Shown piece by piece: positions 1 to 7,947 of a stretch of DNA of 25,453 nucleotides. The translations under genes were made by a program, and so were the position numbers. Each line of letters starts with the position of its first letter. The stretch's first letter is position 1. This stretch comes from SZUA-430 sp031413635 (GTDB lineage Bacteria; Pseudomonadota; Alphaproteobacteria; Micropepsales; Micropepsaceae), in NCBI GenBank assembly GCA_031413635.1, contig JANOFM010000050.1, positions 1 to 25,453 on the forward strand, read 5' to 3'. The notes under the pieces were generated by a model, which was given only the letters and a program-made list of their open reading frames with translations, had not been told where the DNA came from and did not search any database.

Positions 1-324
1 CAGAACCGAGTTGCCCTCGATGTCGACGCTTTTCAGAATGAACTTGACGCTTTCGGCGTCCGACGGCGCGGCTTGCGAGTCCAGCGCCGGAACTTTCACC
101 GTTCCCGTCGGCCGCGGCGCTTTCGGTGCCTTCTCGAACTCGCGTTCCGTAGTGCCCGGTTGCACAGAACTTTGCGCATGCGCCGCAAGCGTGGCGAACG
201 TCGAAAAACTCAGGACGGCAATCCCCAGAATTGCCACCTGAGCCTTTCGGCCTCGAACCATCCGCTGTGCGAAACCGCAAGTCTGCCAAACCGCAGCAAT
301 GCGGCCGGAACGTGCGCGCCCCAT
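1..324 (-). CDS. Probable TpsB (ShlB/FhaC-type) outer-membrane transporter, N-terminal part only
   Basis: An open frame runs from an ATG at 324 off the left edge (108 codons seen). The protein has a basic N-terminus, a hydrophobic stretch (about residues 35-50) ending in AAHAQ that looks like a signal peptide cleavage site, then a Pro/Ala-rich linker, then FILKSVDIEGNSVL. That last motif resembles the start of a POTRA domain as found in TpsB transporters of two-partner secretion, which sit in the outer membrane and export large exoproteins. The start is uncertain. ATG 324 has GGGGGAG only 3 bases upstream. ATG 261 gives a more compact signal peptide (MVRGRKAQ start), and ATG 336 is also in frame. 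The TpsB call is inferred from a short fragment. Another POTRA protein, such as a BamA/TamA relative, is possible. No partner TpsA gene is in view. Confidence 0.55.
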   Translation of the reverse strand, partial: MGRARSGRIAAVWQTCGFAQRMVRGRKAQVAILGIAVLSFSTFATLAAHAQSSVQPGTTEREFEKAPKAPRPTGTVKVPALDSQAAPSDAESVKFILKSVDIEGNSVL

Positions 325-336
325 CTGCTCCCCCAT

Positions 337-645
337 TTCATCGGCGGCCCCCACAGCCACCAGCGTCAGGCCCCCCAACGGCACCCTCAGCCCCAGACTT
401 CCCCTAGGCGAAATATCGCACAGAGTTCGCCCGGAGCTTCAATCTATCGGTGGTTGTGCGCGCGATCTGCCCCATCGACGATGCGCAAACGACACACTGC
501 AATTAAGCTGAATCGCCGCCATAGCGTAAACAACAGCGCCGTTCACTATACCTTGTAGCGGCACAGATGCATCATGAGCGCGCAACTTCTGGTCGCCGTT
601 CCGGAAGCACGGCGTACGAAATCGGCGAAACTACCCGCCGCAACG
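337..645. other. Intergenic stretch between lpxC terminator and the TpsB-like gene
   Basis: No convincing gene is seen on either strand. It should contain the promoter of the leftward TpsB-like gene. A TATAGT hexamer on the minus strand (545-550) could be a -10 element, but no good -35 lies at the right distance, so I do not call it. Short frames here have no family resemblance. Confidence 0.5.
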
Positions 646-678
646 AAAAAGCGCCGCAGCCTCTCGGGCTCCGGCGCT
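646..678 (-). terminator. Rho-independent terminator after lpxC
   Basis: On the minus strand a hairpin forms from AGCGCCG (672-678 side) paired with 650-656, then a C/C mismatch, then a 4-bp inner stem (AGCC/GGCT) closed by a 5-nt loop (662-666). It is followed directly by a run of five T (646-650). It starts about 25 bases after the lpxC stop codon. This is a standard intrinsic terminator shape and should separate lpxC from the TpsB-like gene. Confidence 0.75.
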
Positions 679-703
679 CGAATTCTCAAACTGAAGCGAA
701 GCT

Positions 704-1633
704 CTACTCCGCGGCCGCCAGTGCACCCGGGAACAGCGGACGCTCGATCGGCGCTTGCGGACGGCGGCTGTGCAGCGTGACCATCTCCCATGCGCCTTTG
801 CGCGCGAATAGGGCGCGCAACAGACGATTGTTCATGTCATGGCCCGTCTTGTAGCCGCGGAACTGCGCGAATAACGGCGCACCCGCCAAGGCCATATCGC
901 CCACGACGTCGAGCAGCTTGTGGCGCACGAATTCGTCGGCGTAGCGCAGACCCTCGACATTCATGATCCGGTCGCCGTCGACCACGATCGAATTGGCAAG
1001 CGAGCCGCCCAGCGCATGCCCGTTGGCTTGCAGATACTCGACCTCGTGGCGGAAGCCGAACGTACGCGCCCGTGCCAGTTCCGCCTTGAACGAACGTGCG
1101 TCGAGATCGAACGAATAGAATTGGCGGTCGATGACCGGGCAATTCTCGAAGGAAATTTCCAATTCGGCCGAGAAGCCGATTCCCGGGGACAGTTCGGCAT
1201 ATTTGTCGCCGTCTTCGACGCGCACCGTCTCGCGCACGCGTATCGCGCGCTGCGGAGAACTTTGCCGCTCGATGCCGGCGCATTCGATCAGGAACACGAA
1301 CGGCGCCGCGCTGCCGTCCATGATCGGCACTTCCGCGCCGTCGATTTCGATGATGAGATTGCTGACGCCGCAACCCGCGATCGCCGCCATCAAATGCTCG
1401 ACCGTATGGACCTTCACGCCGTAGACGTTGCCGATCGTCGTTCCGAGCTTGGTGTCGGTAACGCGGTCGAAACGCGCCGGGATCGTGCCCGCAATGCCGG
1501 GATGATCGGTACGGCGGAAAATTATGCCCGTTCCTTCGGGTGCCGGAAGCAGAGTGACCGTGGACACAATGCCGGTGTGGACTCCAACGCCCTGGCAAAC
1601 CATCCGATTTTTAATAGTCGACTGAAGCGCCAT
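704..1633 (-). CDS. lpxC: UDP-3-O-acyl-N-acetylglucosamine deacetylase
   Basis: LpxC is the zinc-dependent cytoplasmic deacetylase that commits UDP-3-O-acyl-GlcNAc to lipid A synthesis. The 309-residue protein has the usual length. Visible hallmarks are TVEHLMAA, with catalytic Glu79 and zinc ligand His80, MDGSAAPFVF in the middle, RHKLLDVVGD with the other zinc ligands His and Asp, and GHDMNNRLL with the general-acid His. I chose the ATG at 1633 (MALQSTIKNR), which has GAGGGG just upstream and matches the family start. An ATG at 1654 would add seven residues with a poor ribosome site. It is the last gene after ftsZ, as is usual in alphaproteobacteria, but it has a 376-bp leader and its own terminator, so separate transcription is likely. 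Confidence 0.97.
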   Translation of the reverse strand: MALQSTIKNRMVCQGVGVHTGIVSTVTLLPAPEGTGIIFRRTDHPGIAGTIPARFDRVTDTKLGTTIGNVYGVKVHTVEHLMAAIAGCGVSNLIIEIDGAEVPIMDGSAAPFVFLIECAGIERQSSPQRAIRVRETVRVEDGDKYAELSPGIGFSAELEISFENCPVIDRQFYSFDLDARSFKAELARARTFGFRHEVEYLQANGHALGGSLANSIVVDGDRIMNVEGLRYADEFVRHKLLDVVGDMALAGAPLFAQFRGYKTGHDMNNRLLRALFARKGAWEMVTLHSRRPQAPIERPLFPGALAAAE

Positions 1634-1856
1634 TACCCCTCGCAAAAACATCATACTGTCTGACCGACGTAGCTACAGTTCGCCCGGGGCAAACCCGGAC
1701 CAGCCACGAAGACGCCGCAGCAGAGCGACCGATACCTTGGCCGCCCCCACGGCTTCAGACAGCACCACCCCCCCGGACAGCGCTACCCCGAATGCCACAC
1801 GTGCGGGTGTGTCTTAGAAACCCAGTACTCGCACAAGTGGCTCCATCGCCATGAAA

Positions 1857-1885
1857 AATCTACCAGTGTGGCCGAATCGTCTGAA
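1857..1885 (-). promoter_or_regulatory. Weak candidate lpxC promoter
   Basis: On the minus strand TTCAGA (1880-1885) and TAGATT (1857-1862) are spaced by 17 bases, each matching the sigma-70 consensus at 4 of 6 positions. It lies about 220 bases before the lpxC start. Matches of this quality arise by chance, so this is only a pointer. The rest of the gap (1634-1955) holds no gene I can recognise. Confidence 0.25.
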
Positions 1886-1955
1886 ATGACTTCTTGTTTC
1901 GGTTTGTTACGCGAATTTCCTCGCGCCAAAGCCAGGGCCACCGGCATACGAAACC

Positions 1956-1977
1956 GGCCGCGAATCTCTTCGCGGCC
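1956..1977 (-). terminator. Hairpin after ftsZ, possible terminator
   Basis: A perfect 9-bp stem (GGCCGCGAA with TTCGCGGCC) closed by a GAGA tetraloop on the minus strand lies 32 bases past the ftsZ stop codon. The downstream tract is only GGTTTCG, a poor T run, so termination may be partial or the hairpin may protect the 3' end of the long dcw transcript. The loop is of the stable GNRA class. Confidence 0.5.
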
Positions 1978-2009
1978 AGCTTAAAATCTAAGCGTTGAAA
2001 CAAGCCGAT

Positions 2010-3626
2010 CTAGTTGGCTTGACGTCGCAGGAACGCAGGTATTTCCAGCTGATCGTCGGTTGCGACCGATGGGTGGGAGTCCTCAGCCGATCTCGCCTTG
2101 GGTTGCGCGACCGCCCGCGATTGCACGGGCAGCGTGCGCGGCTCTTGCGAACCGGGAGGTAGACTCGATTCGGGCGGCAGCCGCATCGTGCTTGGCGACG
2201 CATTCGACGAGCGCTGCACCAGTGGCCTCTTCGGTGACGGTCCGATGCTGATGCCAAGGATGCTGAACGACCCGCTCTTCTTTTGCTCCGGTATCGGCGC
2301 CATCGCGTGCTGCGAGGTGCGCTGCCGGGAAATTTCGCGCGGCAGTTGAATGTCTTCTGGACCGGGTCCGATCGCGTCGATCATGCTGGCGTCGAAAACA
2401 TGACTTTCGACCCCGCCAAAGCCGCGCCGGCCGGGTGAGCCGAAATCATCGAATTCCGCCGCCGGCAAAGCTCCATCAAGCGACGCGGCAAGGCCCGACT
2501 GCAGAATTTCCGAGCGCATCGAATGAACCGGATGCGCCGGTATCGAATGCGAAGAGGCCGGCGCGCGCCGCGCTTCCGGCATTGCATCCGAAGCGCTTGA
2601 CCCGCGGCGCCCCACTTCAAGCGGCTTTGCCGACTTCGATGGCGCCGTGTGAACGCGAACGTCCGGCGCGATACCGGTGGCAACGACCGACACGCGCATG
2701 CGTCCGTTCATGCGTTCGTCGAAGGTCGAACCCACGATGATGTTGGCGTCCGGGTCGACTTCGCTGCGGATCTTGTTCGCCGCCTCATCCACTTCGTAGA
2801 GCGTCAAATCCATGCCGCCGGTGATGTTGATCAAAACTCCGCGCGCGCCTTTCATCGACGAATGGTCGAGCAACGGGTTTGAGATCGCGGCATCGGCCGC
2901 TTCCAGCGCGCGCCGCTCGCCTTCGGCCTCGCCCATGCCCATCATCGCCGTGCCCATTTCGCACATCACCGTGCGCACGTCTGCGAAGTCGAGATTGATC
3001 AGGCCCGGCATCACCATCAGATCGGTGACCCCGCGCACGCCCGAGTACAAAACCTCGTCGGCCATCTCGAAGGCTTTGGCGAACGTCGTTTTCTCGTTAG
3101 CGACGCGAAACAGATTTTGGTTCGGAATGACGATCAGCGTGTCGACGAACTCTTCCAGTTTCTCGATACCCTCTTCCGCGATGCGCAATCGGCGCTGGCC
3201 CTCGAAGGAAAACGGCTTGGTCACGACGCCAATGGTTAGGATCCCCATCTCGCGCGCGATCCGCGCAATGACGGGAGCAGCCCCCGTGCCCGTGCCCCCG
3301 CCCATGCCGGCGGTGATGAACACCATATGGCTTTGTTCGAGAAAACGCTTGATCTCGTCTGTGCTTTCCTCCGCCGCCGCGCCCCCGATATCGGGACGCG
3401 ATCCGGCGCCGAGGCCCTGCGTCAGCTTTCCGCCGATTTGAATCCGGTGTTGGGCTTTGGAGTGAACAAGCGCTTGCGCGTCGGTGTTGGCAACCAGGAA
3501 TTCGACGCCTTCAAGCTTAGAAGCGACCATGTTGTTGACGGCATTGCCGCCAGCGCCGCCGACCCCGAACACAAGAATGCGCGGCTTAAGTTCGGTGAAA
3601 TCCGGTGACGTGAGATTGATGGCCAT
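2010..3626 (-). CDS. ftsZ: Cell division protein FtsZ
   Basis: FtsZ is the tubulin-like GTPase that polymerises into the Z ring at midcell. The 538-residue protein has the N-terminal GTPase domain with GGAGGNAV (23-30), the signature GGGTGTGA (109-116) and the T7 synergy loop NLDFADV (211-217). The globular part ends near residue 320. A long Pro/Ser/Arg-rich linker of about 200 residues follows, and the extreme C-terminus EIPAFLRRQAN is the conserved peptide that binds FtsA and other tethers. Start chosen at ATG 3626 (MAINLTSPDF), with GGAG eight bases upstream. An upstream in-frame start at 3650 would add MALIGELE, unlike relatives. It follows ftsA after a 102-bp gap, enough room for an extra ftsZ promoter, though I see no clear one. 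Confidence 0.98.
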   Translation of the reverse strand: MAINLTSPDFTELKPRILVFGVGGAGGNAVNNMVASKLEGVEFLVANTDAQALVHSKAQHRIQIGGKLTQGLGAGSRPDIGGAAAEESTDEIKRFLEQSHMVFITAGMGGGTGTGAAPVIARIAREMGILTIGVVTKPFSFEGQRRLRIAEEGIEKLEEFVDTLIVIPNQNLFRVANEKTTFAKAFEMADEVLYSGVRGVTDLMVMPGLINLDFADVRTVMCEMGTAMMGMGEAEGERRALEAADAAISNPLLDHSSMKGARGVLINITGGMDLTLYEVDEAANKIRSEVDPDANIIVGSTFDERMNGRMRVSVVATGIAPDVRVHTAPSKSAKPLEVGRRGSSASDAMPEARRAPASSHSIPAHPVHSMRSEILQSGLAASLDGALPAAEFDDFGSPGRRGFGGVESHVFDASMIDAIGPGPEDIQLPREISRQRTSQHAMAPIPEQKKSGSFSILGISIGPSPKRPLVQRSSNASPSTMRLPPESSLPPGSQEPRTLPVQSRAVAQPKARSAEDSHPSVATDDQLEIPAFLRRQAN

Positions 3627-3728
3627 CTCTAATTCTCCAATAAGTGCCACCTTCCCTTTTCAAACACCGCCACCGTCGGACCGCGCTTTGCGCGCGTGTT
3701 CTCGAACCTAGTCTTGCACCCAAAAGAG

Positions 3729-5045
3729 TTAAAAATTCTCTTTGAACCAGCGCTTTAGTCCGCCGAACCCCTGCGAACTGATGCCATGAGTACCATAGGC
3801 AAGTTGTGGGATATCGGACTCACTGCGCAAATTTTGCATATCGCCCGGATGTTTTGCGGCCCAGATCGCAAGCCCCGCGCACGCGGCGAAGGCAGGCCCG
3901 CCGGTTGCTTCCGCAAGACCCGAAAGCCGCATCGGCCGTCCGACGCGCACCTGTTTCGACAACACCCGCGATGCGATCTCGCGCGCGCCGTTCATTTGGG
4001 CGGCGCCTCCCGTCAACACGACGCAACGTCCCGAAATGGAAGAAAGCCCGCAATCGATCAAGCGGTCGCGCACCAGCTCGAATGTCTCTTCGAGCCGCGG
4101 CTGAATGATCCCGGTCAGAACCGAGCGCGGAATTTGGCTCTCCACCTCCGGATCGTCCTCGCCCAGATGCGGCACCGAGATCATCGACCGCCCGTCGTTG
4201 GGCCCCGGAATGCCGCTGCCGTAAAGGGTTTTCATTCGTTCGGCATGCGCTAGGCTGGTCGACAGGCCGCGAGCGATATCGCTCGTCACGTGCCCGCCGC
4301 CGACCGGCAGCACATCGGCATGAACCAGACCGCCGTCGAAAAAAACCGAGATCGAAGTCGTGCCCCCGCCCATGTCGATGACCGTGACGCCCAGATCCAT
4401 CTCATCGGCAACCAGCGTCGAAAGACCCGCCGCATAGGGCGTCGCGACCTTCCCCGCGATGTCCAGGTGACAGCGTTCGATGCAGGTTTCCAGATTGCGG
4501 ATCGGGCCGGATGCCGCCGTGATCGCGTACATGCTGACGCCCAGACTGTCGCCCACCATGCCGCGCGGATTGCGGATGCCACGGCTGCCGTCGATCGAAT
4601 AACTGCCCGGCATGCAATGGATGAGTTCGCGCTCGCCAGAAGGCAGCTGCTCGCGCCCCGTCGCTTGCGCGCGGTAAATATCTTGCTCGCCCACCTCGTG
4701 GCCCGCGATCGCGACTTCGACGTTGACGGTCCGGCTTTGCGGCTGGCCGCAGGAAATACCGACGACGACGTCTCTTAACGTGACGCCCGCCATCCGCTCG
4801 GCCTGCTCGACCGCGGCGCGGATGGAATCTTCCGCCGAATTGATATCGACCACCGCCCCGCCACGCACGCCGCGGCTGAGCTGGTTGCCGATGCCCAATA
4901 CCTTAAGCTGCGCCGCGCCGTCCTCGCGTAAACCTATCGGCTTGACGATAAAACAGCCGATCTTTGACGAACCGACGTCAAGCACGCCGATCACCCCGCT
5001 TTTGGCGGGACGGCCGCTTTGTCCTTTGCCGATCCGTCCGATCAT
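3729..5045 (-). CDS. ftsA: Cell division protein FtsA
   Basis: FtsA is the actin-like ATPase that tethers FtsZ filaments to the inner membrane and helps recruit later division proteins. The 438-residue protein has the phosphate-1 loop DVGSSK (23-28) and the phosphate-2 loop DMGGGTTS (224-231) of the actin/Hsp70 fold. It ends in an amphipathic segment, GGLKRWFKENF, the membrane-targeting helix. Its ATG overlaps the ftsQ stop codon by one base (TGATG), which points to translational coupling. A TTG one codon upstream is less likely. The N-terminus has a short basic, glycine-rich lead before the fold begins near residue 17. Confidence 0.97.
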   Translation of the reverse strand: MIGRIGKGQSGRPAKSGVIGVLDVGSSKIGCFIVKPIGLREDGAAQLKVLGIGNQLSRGVRGGAVVDINSAEDSIRAAVEQAERMAGVTLRDVVVGISCGQPQSRTVNVEVAIAGHEVGEQDIYRAQATGREQLPSGERELIHCMPGSYSIDGSRGIRNPRGMVGDSLGVSMYAITAASGPIRNLETCIERCHLDIAGKVATPYAAGLSTLVADEMDLGVTVIDMGGGTTSISVFFDGGLVHADVLPVGGGHVTSDIARGLSTSLAHAERMKTLYGSGIPGPNDGRSMISVPHLGEDDPEVESQIPRSVLTGIIQPRLEETFELVRDRLIDCGLSSISGRCVVLTGGAAQMNGAREIASRVLSKQVRVGRPMRLSGLAEATGGPAFAACAGLAIWAAKHPGDMQNLRSESDIPQLAYGTHGISSQGFGGLKRWFKENF

Positions 5046-5995
5046 CAAGTCTCTCTGCCGCCGCTGGGCCGTGGGGCCGGTGCAATCATGGGCGAGCCGG
5101 GCGGCAACTTGACGATGAACCGGTCCGCAAAGCGAAGATCGATCGCCTTGATGTCGCGCGAGAGGATTTTTTCCTCACGGTCGAGCCGGACAAGCTCTCC
5201 CAAGGCCGCTGTCGCGCCTTCCTCGGGTAGTCGTACTTCAACACCGTTATCAAGCCGTAAATTCCAACGTCTTTCACCCACTCGCACGGCGGCCTTCACA
5301 CGCGACTTTAAGTTCGGTTGCGTTGCAATAAGGTCGAGCAGCGAGCCGACGGCGCTTTCCGCACCCTTGCCCACCACAAGCGGCAGTCCGGCAAAGCGCG
5401 CAACGTCTTCGCCCGCGATCGGCTGACCGTCGGCATCCACGACGACGACATCGCCCTCGTTCTGCCACAGCGCCACGGGTCGGCGCTCGACGATGTGAAC
5501 GCTGATCCGGTCGGGCCAAACGCGCCTGACCTCGGCCGACTTGACCCACGGCAGTGCTTCAAGCCGCGCTCGCGCCTCATCGACATCGACATAAAGCATC
5601 GGCGTCCCGAGATTGATGCCGAGCATGCGCGCGACTTCGCGTTGCGCCGTCTCGGCCCTGCCGTCCAACGTGACGCTCCGCACCGTAAGTCCGGCATCCG
5701 TCATCGCGCTATTAAAGGCGGCGTTCGCGCTGCGAACGGCAGCCGAGACGTGCCCGCCCGAAAACAGACCCATCACCGCGACGATGCCGAAGAACAGGGC
5801 GAGCACCGCGCTCCAAAACATCATCCGCCGCGCCGTCGCCTTGAACGACGCCGCGAAACGCGCGCCCGGGCTCTGCTCGCGCCCGCGCTTTCCGCGATTG
5901 ACCTTCGCGCCCTTCGCGCGCGGCGCCCGCGCACGCCGTTTGGGCGGCGGCGCGTCGAAATCGTCGTCCATGGCCGCACCCACTACCGACCGCAT
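5045..5995 (-). CDS. ftsQ: Cell division protein FtsQ
   Basis: FtsQ is a bitopic inner-membrane protein that links cytoplasmic and periplasmic parts of the divisome. The 316-residue protein has a long basic cytoplasmic tail (about 1-55, rich in Arg/Lys/Pro), one membrane segment (about 58-78), a POTRA domain (about 105-172, containing LPWVKSAEVRRVWPDRI, characteristic of the family) and the C-terminal beta domain. Start chosen at ATG 5995, seven bases after GGTGGAGG. It overlaps the end of ddl by 13 bases. Starts at 6022 or 5971 are possible but have weaker support. The alphaproteobacterial tail is longer than that of E. coli FtsQ. Confidence 0.93.
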   Translation of the reverse strand: MRSVVGAAMDDDFDAPPPKRRARAPRAKGAKVNRGKRGREQSPGARFAASFKATARRMMFWSAVLALFFGIVAVMGLFSGGHVSAAVRSANAAFNSAMTDAGLTVRSVTLDGRAETAQREVARMLGINLGTPMLYVDVDEARARLEALPWVKSAEVRRVWPDRISVHIVERRPVALWQNEGDVVVVDADGQPIAGEDVARFAGLPLVVGKGAESAVGSLLDLIATQPNLKSRVKAAVRVGERRWNLRLDNGVEVRLPEEGATAALGELVRLDREEKILSRDIKAIDLRFADRFIVKLPPGSPMIAPAPRPSGGRET

Positions 5996-6909
5996 GACGC
6001 ATCCTCCACCATCCAGCGGCACAACGCGCCATAGGACACGCCGTTATATGCGGCCTGCTCCGGCACCAATGATGTCGGCGTCATGCCGGGTTGCGTGTTG
6101 GTTTCCAGAATAATCATCCGCCCCGGCTCGCCCTTCGTATCGTCGTAGCGCAGATCGGTGCGGCTGACGCCGCGACAGCCCAGCGCCGCATGCGCCCGCG
6201 TCGCAATGTCCATCGCCTGATCGTAGGCCGTCTTGTGAATGCGCGCGGGGATGACGTGCTCGGAACCGCCGGCGGCATACTTCGATTCGAAATCGTAGAA
6301 CGCCATGCGCGCGATGATGTCGGTGACCGCCAAGGCTTTGCCGTCCATCACCGCCACCGTCAGTTCGCGGCCGGGAACGAATTCTTCCACCATCACATCT
6401 TCACCCAAATTCCACTCGCGGCTCGTCAGCTCTTCCGGCGGACGATTGTCGCCTGGACGTATTATAAAGACGCCGACACTTGATCCCTGATTAACGGGCT
6501 TGATCACAAATGGCCTTTCGATCGAAGTTTGTTGGTCCACATCGAAGCGCGACATCACGACATCCTTCACCACCGGAAGACCCGCGCCGCGAAACACCGC
6601 CTTGGCGCGCTCCTTATGCATGGCGACGGCGGACGCCAGAACGCCCGAATGCGTGTAGGGAATATTGAGCACCTCGAGCAGACCTTGCACGCAACCGTCT
6701 TCGCCCCATTGTCCGTGCAACGCGTTAAAACACACGTCTGCCTTCAATTTGACGAGCACTTCGGCCAGATCGCGCCCCACGTCGATCTCGGTCACCTTGA
6801 ATCCTTCGTCGCGCAAAGCCTTGGCGCAACCTTGGCCGGTGACAAGACTAACGGGCCGCTCCGCCGACCATCCACCCATCAAAACCGCGACGTGCCGTTG
6901 TTCGGTCAT
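5983..6909 (-). CDS. ddl: D-alanine--D-alanine ligase
   Basis: Ddl joins two D-alanines with ATP to make the dipeptide that MurF adds to the cell-wall precursor. The 308-residue ATP-grasp enzyme shows HGQWGEDG (65-72), KPVNQGSSVG (137-146, nucleotide loop), YDFESKY (205-211, omega loop) and ETNTQPGMTPTS near the C-terminus, with the metal-binding Glu and Asn. The Phe/Tyr pattern of the omega loop is that of a D-Ala ligase rather than a lactate ligase. ATG 6909 is preceded by GGAG at seven bases. It is separated from murB by a 123-bp gap holding a palindromic repeat, the largest break inside the cluster, so an internal promoter could lie here. Confidence 0.96.
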   Translation of the reverse strand: MTEQRHVAVLMGGWSAERPVSLVTGQGCAKALRDEGFKVTEIDVGRDLAEVLVKLKADVCFNALHGQWGEDGCVQGLLEVLNIPYTHSGVLASAVAMHKERAKAVFRGAGLPVVKDVVMSRFDVDQQTSIERPFVIKPVNQGSSVGVFIIRPGDNRPPEELTSREWNLGEDVMVEEFVPGRELTVAVMDGKALAVTDIIARMAFYDFESKYAAGGSEHVIPARIHKTAYDQAMDIATRAHAALGCRGVSRTDLRYDDTKGEPGRMIILETNTQPGMTPTSLVPEQAAYNGVSYGALCRWMVEDASCGR

Positions 6910-6952
6910 GCGTGTTCTCCGTTAGCGTGAAAAAACACTGGTCTTGCTTTGC

Positions 6953-7028
6953 TGGGAGCGCGGGCGTCCCGCCCGCTCTTTTTTTCGGCGCCGATGAATT
7001 ATGTGCGGGCGGGACGCCCGCGCTCCCA
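6953..7028. repeat. REP-like palindromic repeat pair between murB and ddl
   Basis: A perfect 24-bp inverted repeat (6953-6976 and 7005-7028) flanks a 28-nt centre. Each arm is itself palindromic: GCGGGCG, TCC loop, CGCCCGC. The arms can fold as two separate hairpins or as one long cruciform, like the paired REP elements called BIMEs. The left arm is followed on the plus strand by seven T (6979-6985), giving a terminator shape in the direction opposite to the operon. The translated motif AGVPPA...AGGTPALP is one I know from spurious proteins called over this type of dispersed repeat. Only one pair is in the window. Mobility by a REP-associated (RAYT) transposase is an inference. Confidence 0.8.
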
Positions 7029-7032
7029 AGAA

Positions 7033-7944
7033 TCATCCCTTCGTCCCAATCCGCTTAATCTCCCACTCAAGCTCCACGCCGGTCGCCGCCTTCACCCTCG
7101 CGCGCACCTCTTCGCCCAGCGCTTCGATTTGATCGCCGCTCGCCTCGCCGTGATTGATCAGGAAATTGCAGTGCAATGTCGAAACCTCGGCATCGCCGTG
7201 CCTGAGGCCCCGGCATCCCGCTTTGTCGATCAACTGCCACGCTTTGTTGCCCGGCGGATTCCTGAACGTCGATCCGCCCGTTCGGCTCTTGATCGGCTGC
7301 GTCGCCGAGCGCGCGTCGGTGATCTCTTTCATCCGCGCTTCGATCTGGGCTTTGTCGCCCGGCGCCGCCTCGAACAGAGCCTCGACGAAAATCAAATCGG
7401 CGGCGGCGTTCGAGCGCCGGTACTCGAACCCCATCTGAAGATTCGTCAGGCGCACCCGTTCGCCTTGGCGGTCGAGCGCCACCGCTTCGACCAACACGTC
7501 CTTGAACTCGCGCCCATAGGCACCCGCGTTCATCCGCAAACCGCCGCCGACCGTGCCGGGGATCCCGCGCAAAAACTCGAGCCCCGCAAGCTCCGCCTCA
7601 AGTGCTGCCTTCGCGACATTAATATCGAGCGCCGCCGCCCCCGCACGCAGGCGATGGCCCGCTTCGGACTTGGCATTCATAAAGCCGCGCCCGAGACGGA
7701 TGACGACGCCGTCCACACCGCCGTCGCGTACGAGCAAATTCGAGCCGACGCCGATCGCCGTCAGCGTCACCTCCCGCGGCACACCTTTCAAAAACGCCGA
7801 CAGATCGTCTGCATCCGGCGGCAGGTACAACACCTCCGCCGGCCCGCCGGCGCGAAACCACGTCAGATCCTTGATCGGCGCCGACGCTTGATAAGACCCG
7901 CGCACGCGCGGCAAACGCGCGATGAGGCCTGAGGCCGCTGTCAT
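7033..7944 (-). CDS. murB: UDP-N-acetylenolpyruvoylglucosamine reductase
   Basis: MurB is the cytoplasmic FAD enzyme that reduces the enolpyruvyl group with NADPH to give UDP-MurNAc. The 303-residue protein has the FAD-binding segments IGVGSNLLVRDGG (64-76) and GIPGTVGGGLRMNAGAYG (128-144), plus TGGSTFRNP (222-230) with Ser225 as the expected proton donor. ATG 7944 lies three bases after the murC stop codon, and its ribosome site GAGGTAAGG overlaps the end of murC, so coupling to murC is likely. Length and motifs are ordinary for the family. Confidence 0.97.
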   Translation of the reverse strand: MTAASGLIARLPRVRGSYQASAPIKDLTWFRAGGPAEVLYLPPDADDLSAFLKGVPREVTLTAIGVGSNLLVRDGGVDGVVIRLGRGFMNAKSEAGHRLRAGAAALDINVAKAALEAELAGLEFLRGIPGTVGGGLRMNAGAYGREFKDVLVEAVALDRQGERVRLTNLQMGFEYRRSNAAADLIFVEALFEAAPGDKAQIEARMKEITDARSATQPIKSRTGGSTFRNPPGNKAWQLIDKAGCRGLRHGDAEVSTLHCNFLINHGEASGDQIEALGEEVRARVKAATGVELEWEIKRIGTKG

Positions 7945-7947
7945 GCC

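Noticed and set aside
1681..1812. Small inverted repeats in the lpxC leader (CCGGG/CCCGG, CACAC/GTGTG)
   Set aside because: Stems of about five pairs are expected by chance in GC-rich DNA and nothing else supports a riboswitch or attenuator.
6848..7036. 62-codon minus-strand frame over the murB-ddl gap
   Set aside because: It is a translation of the REP-like repeat (AGVPPA...AGGTPALP), a well-known type of spurious protein, and overlaps ddl.
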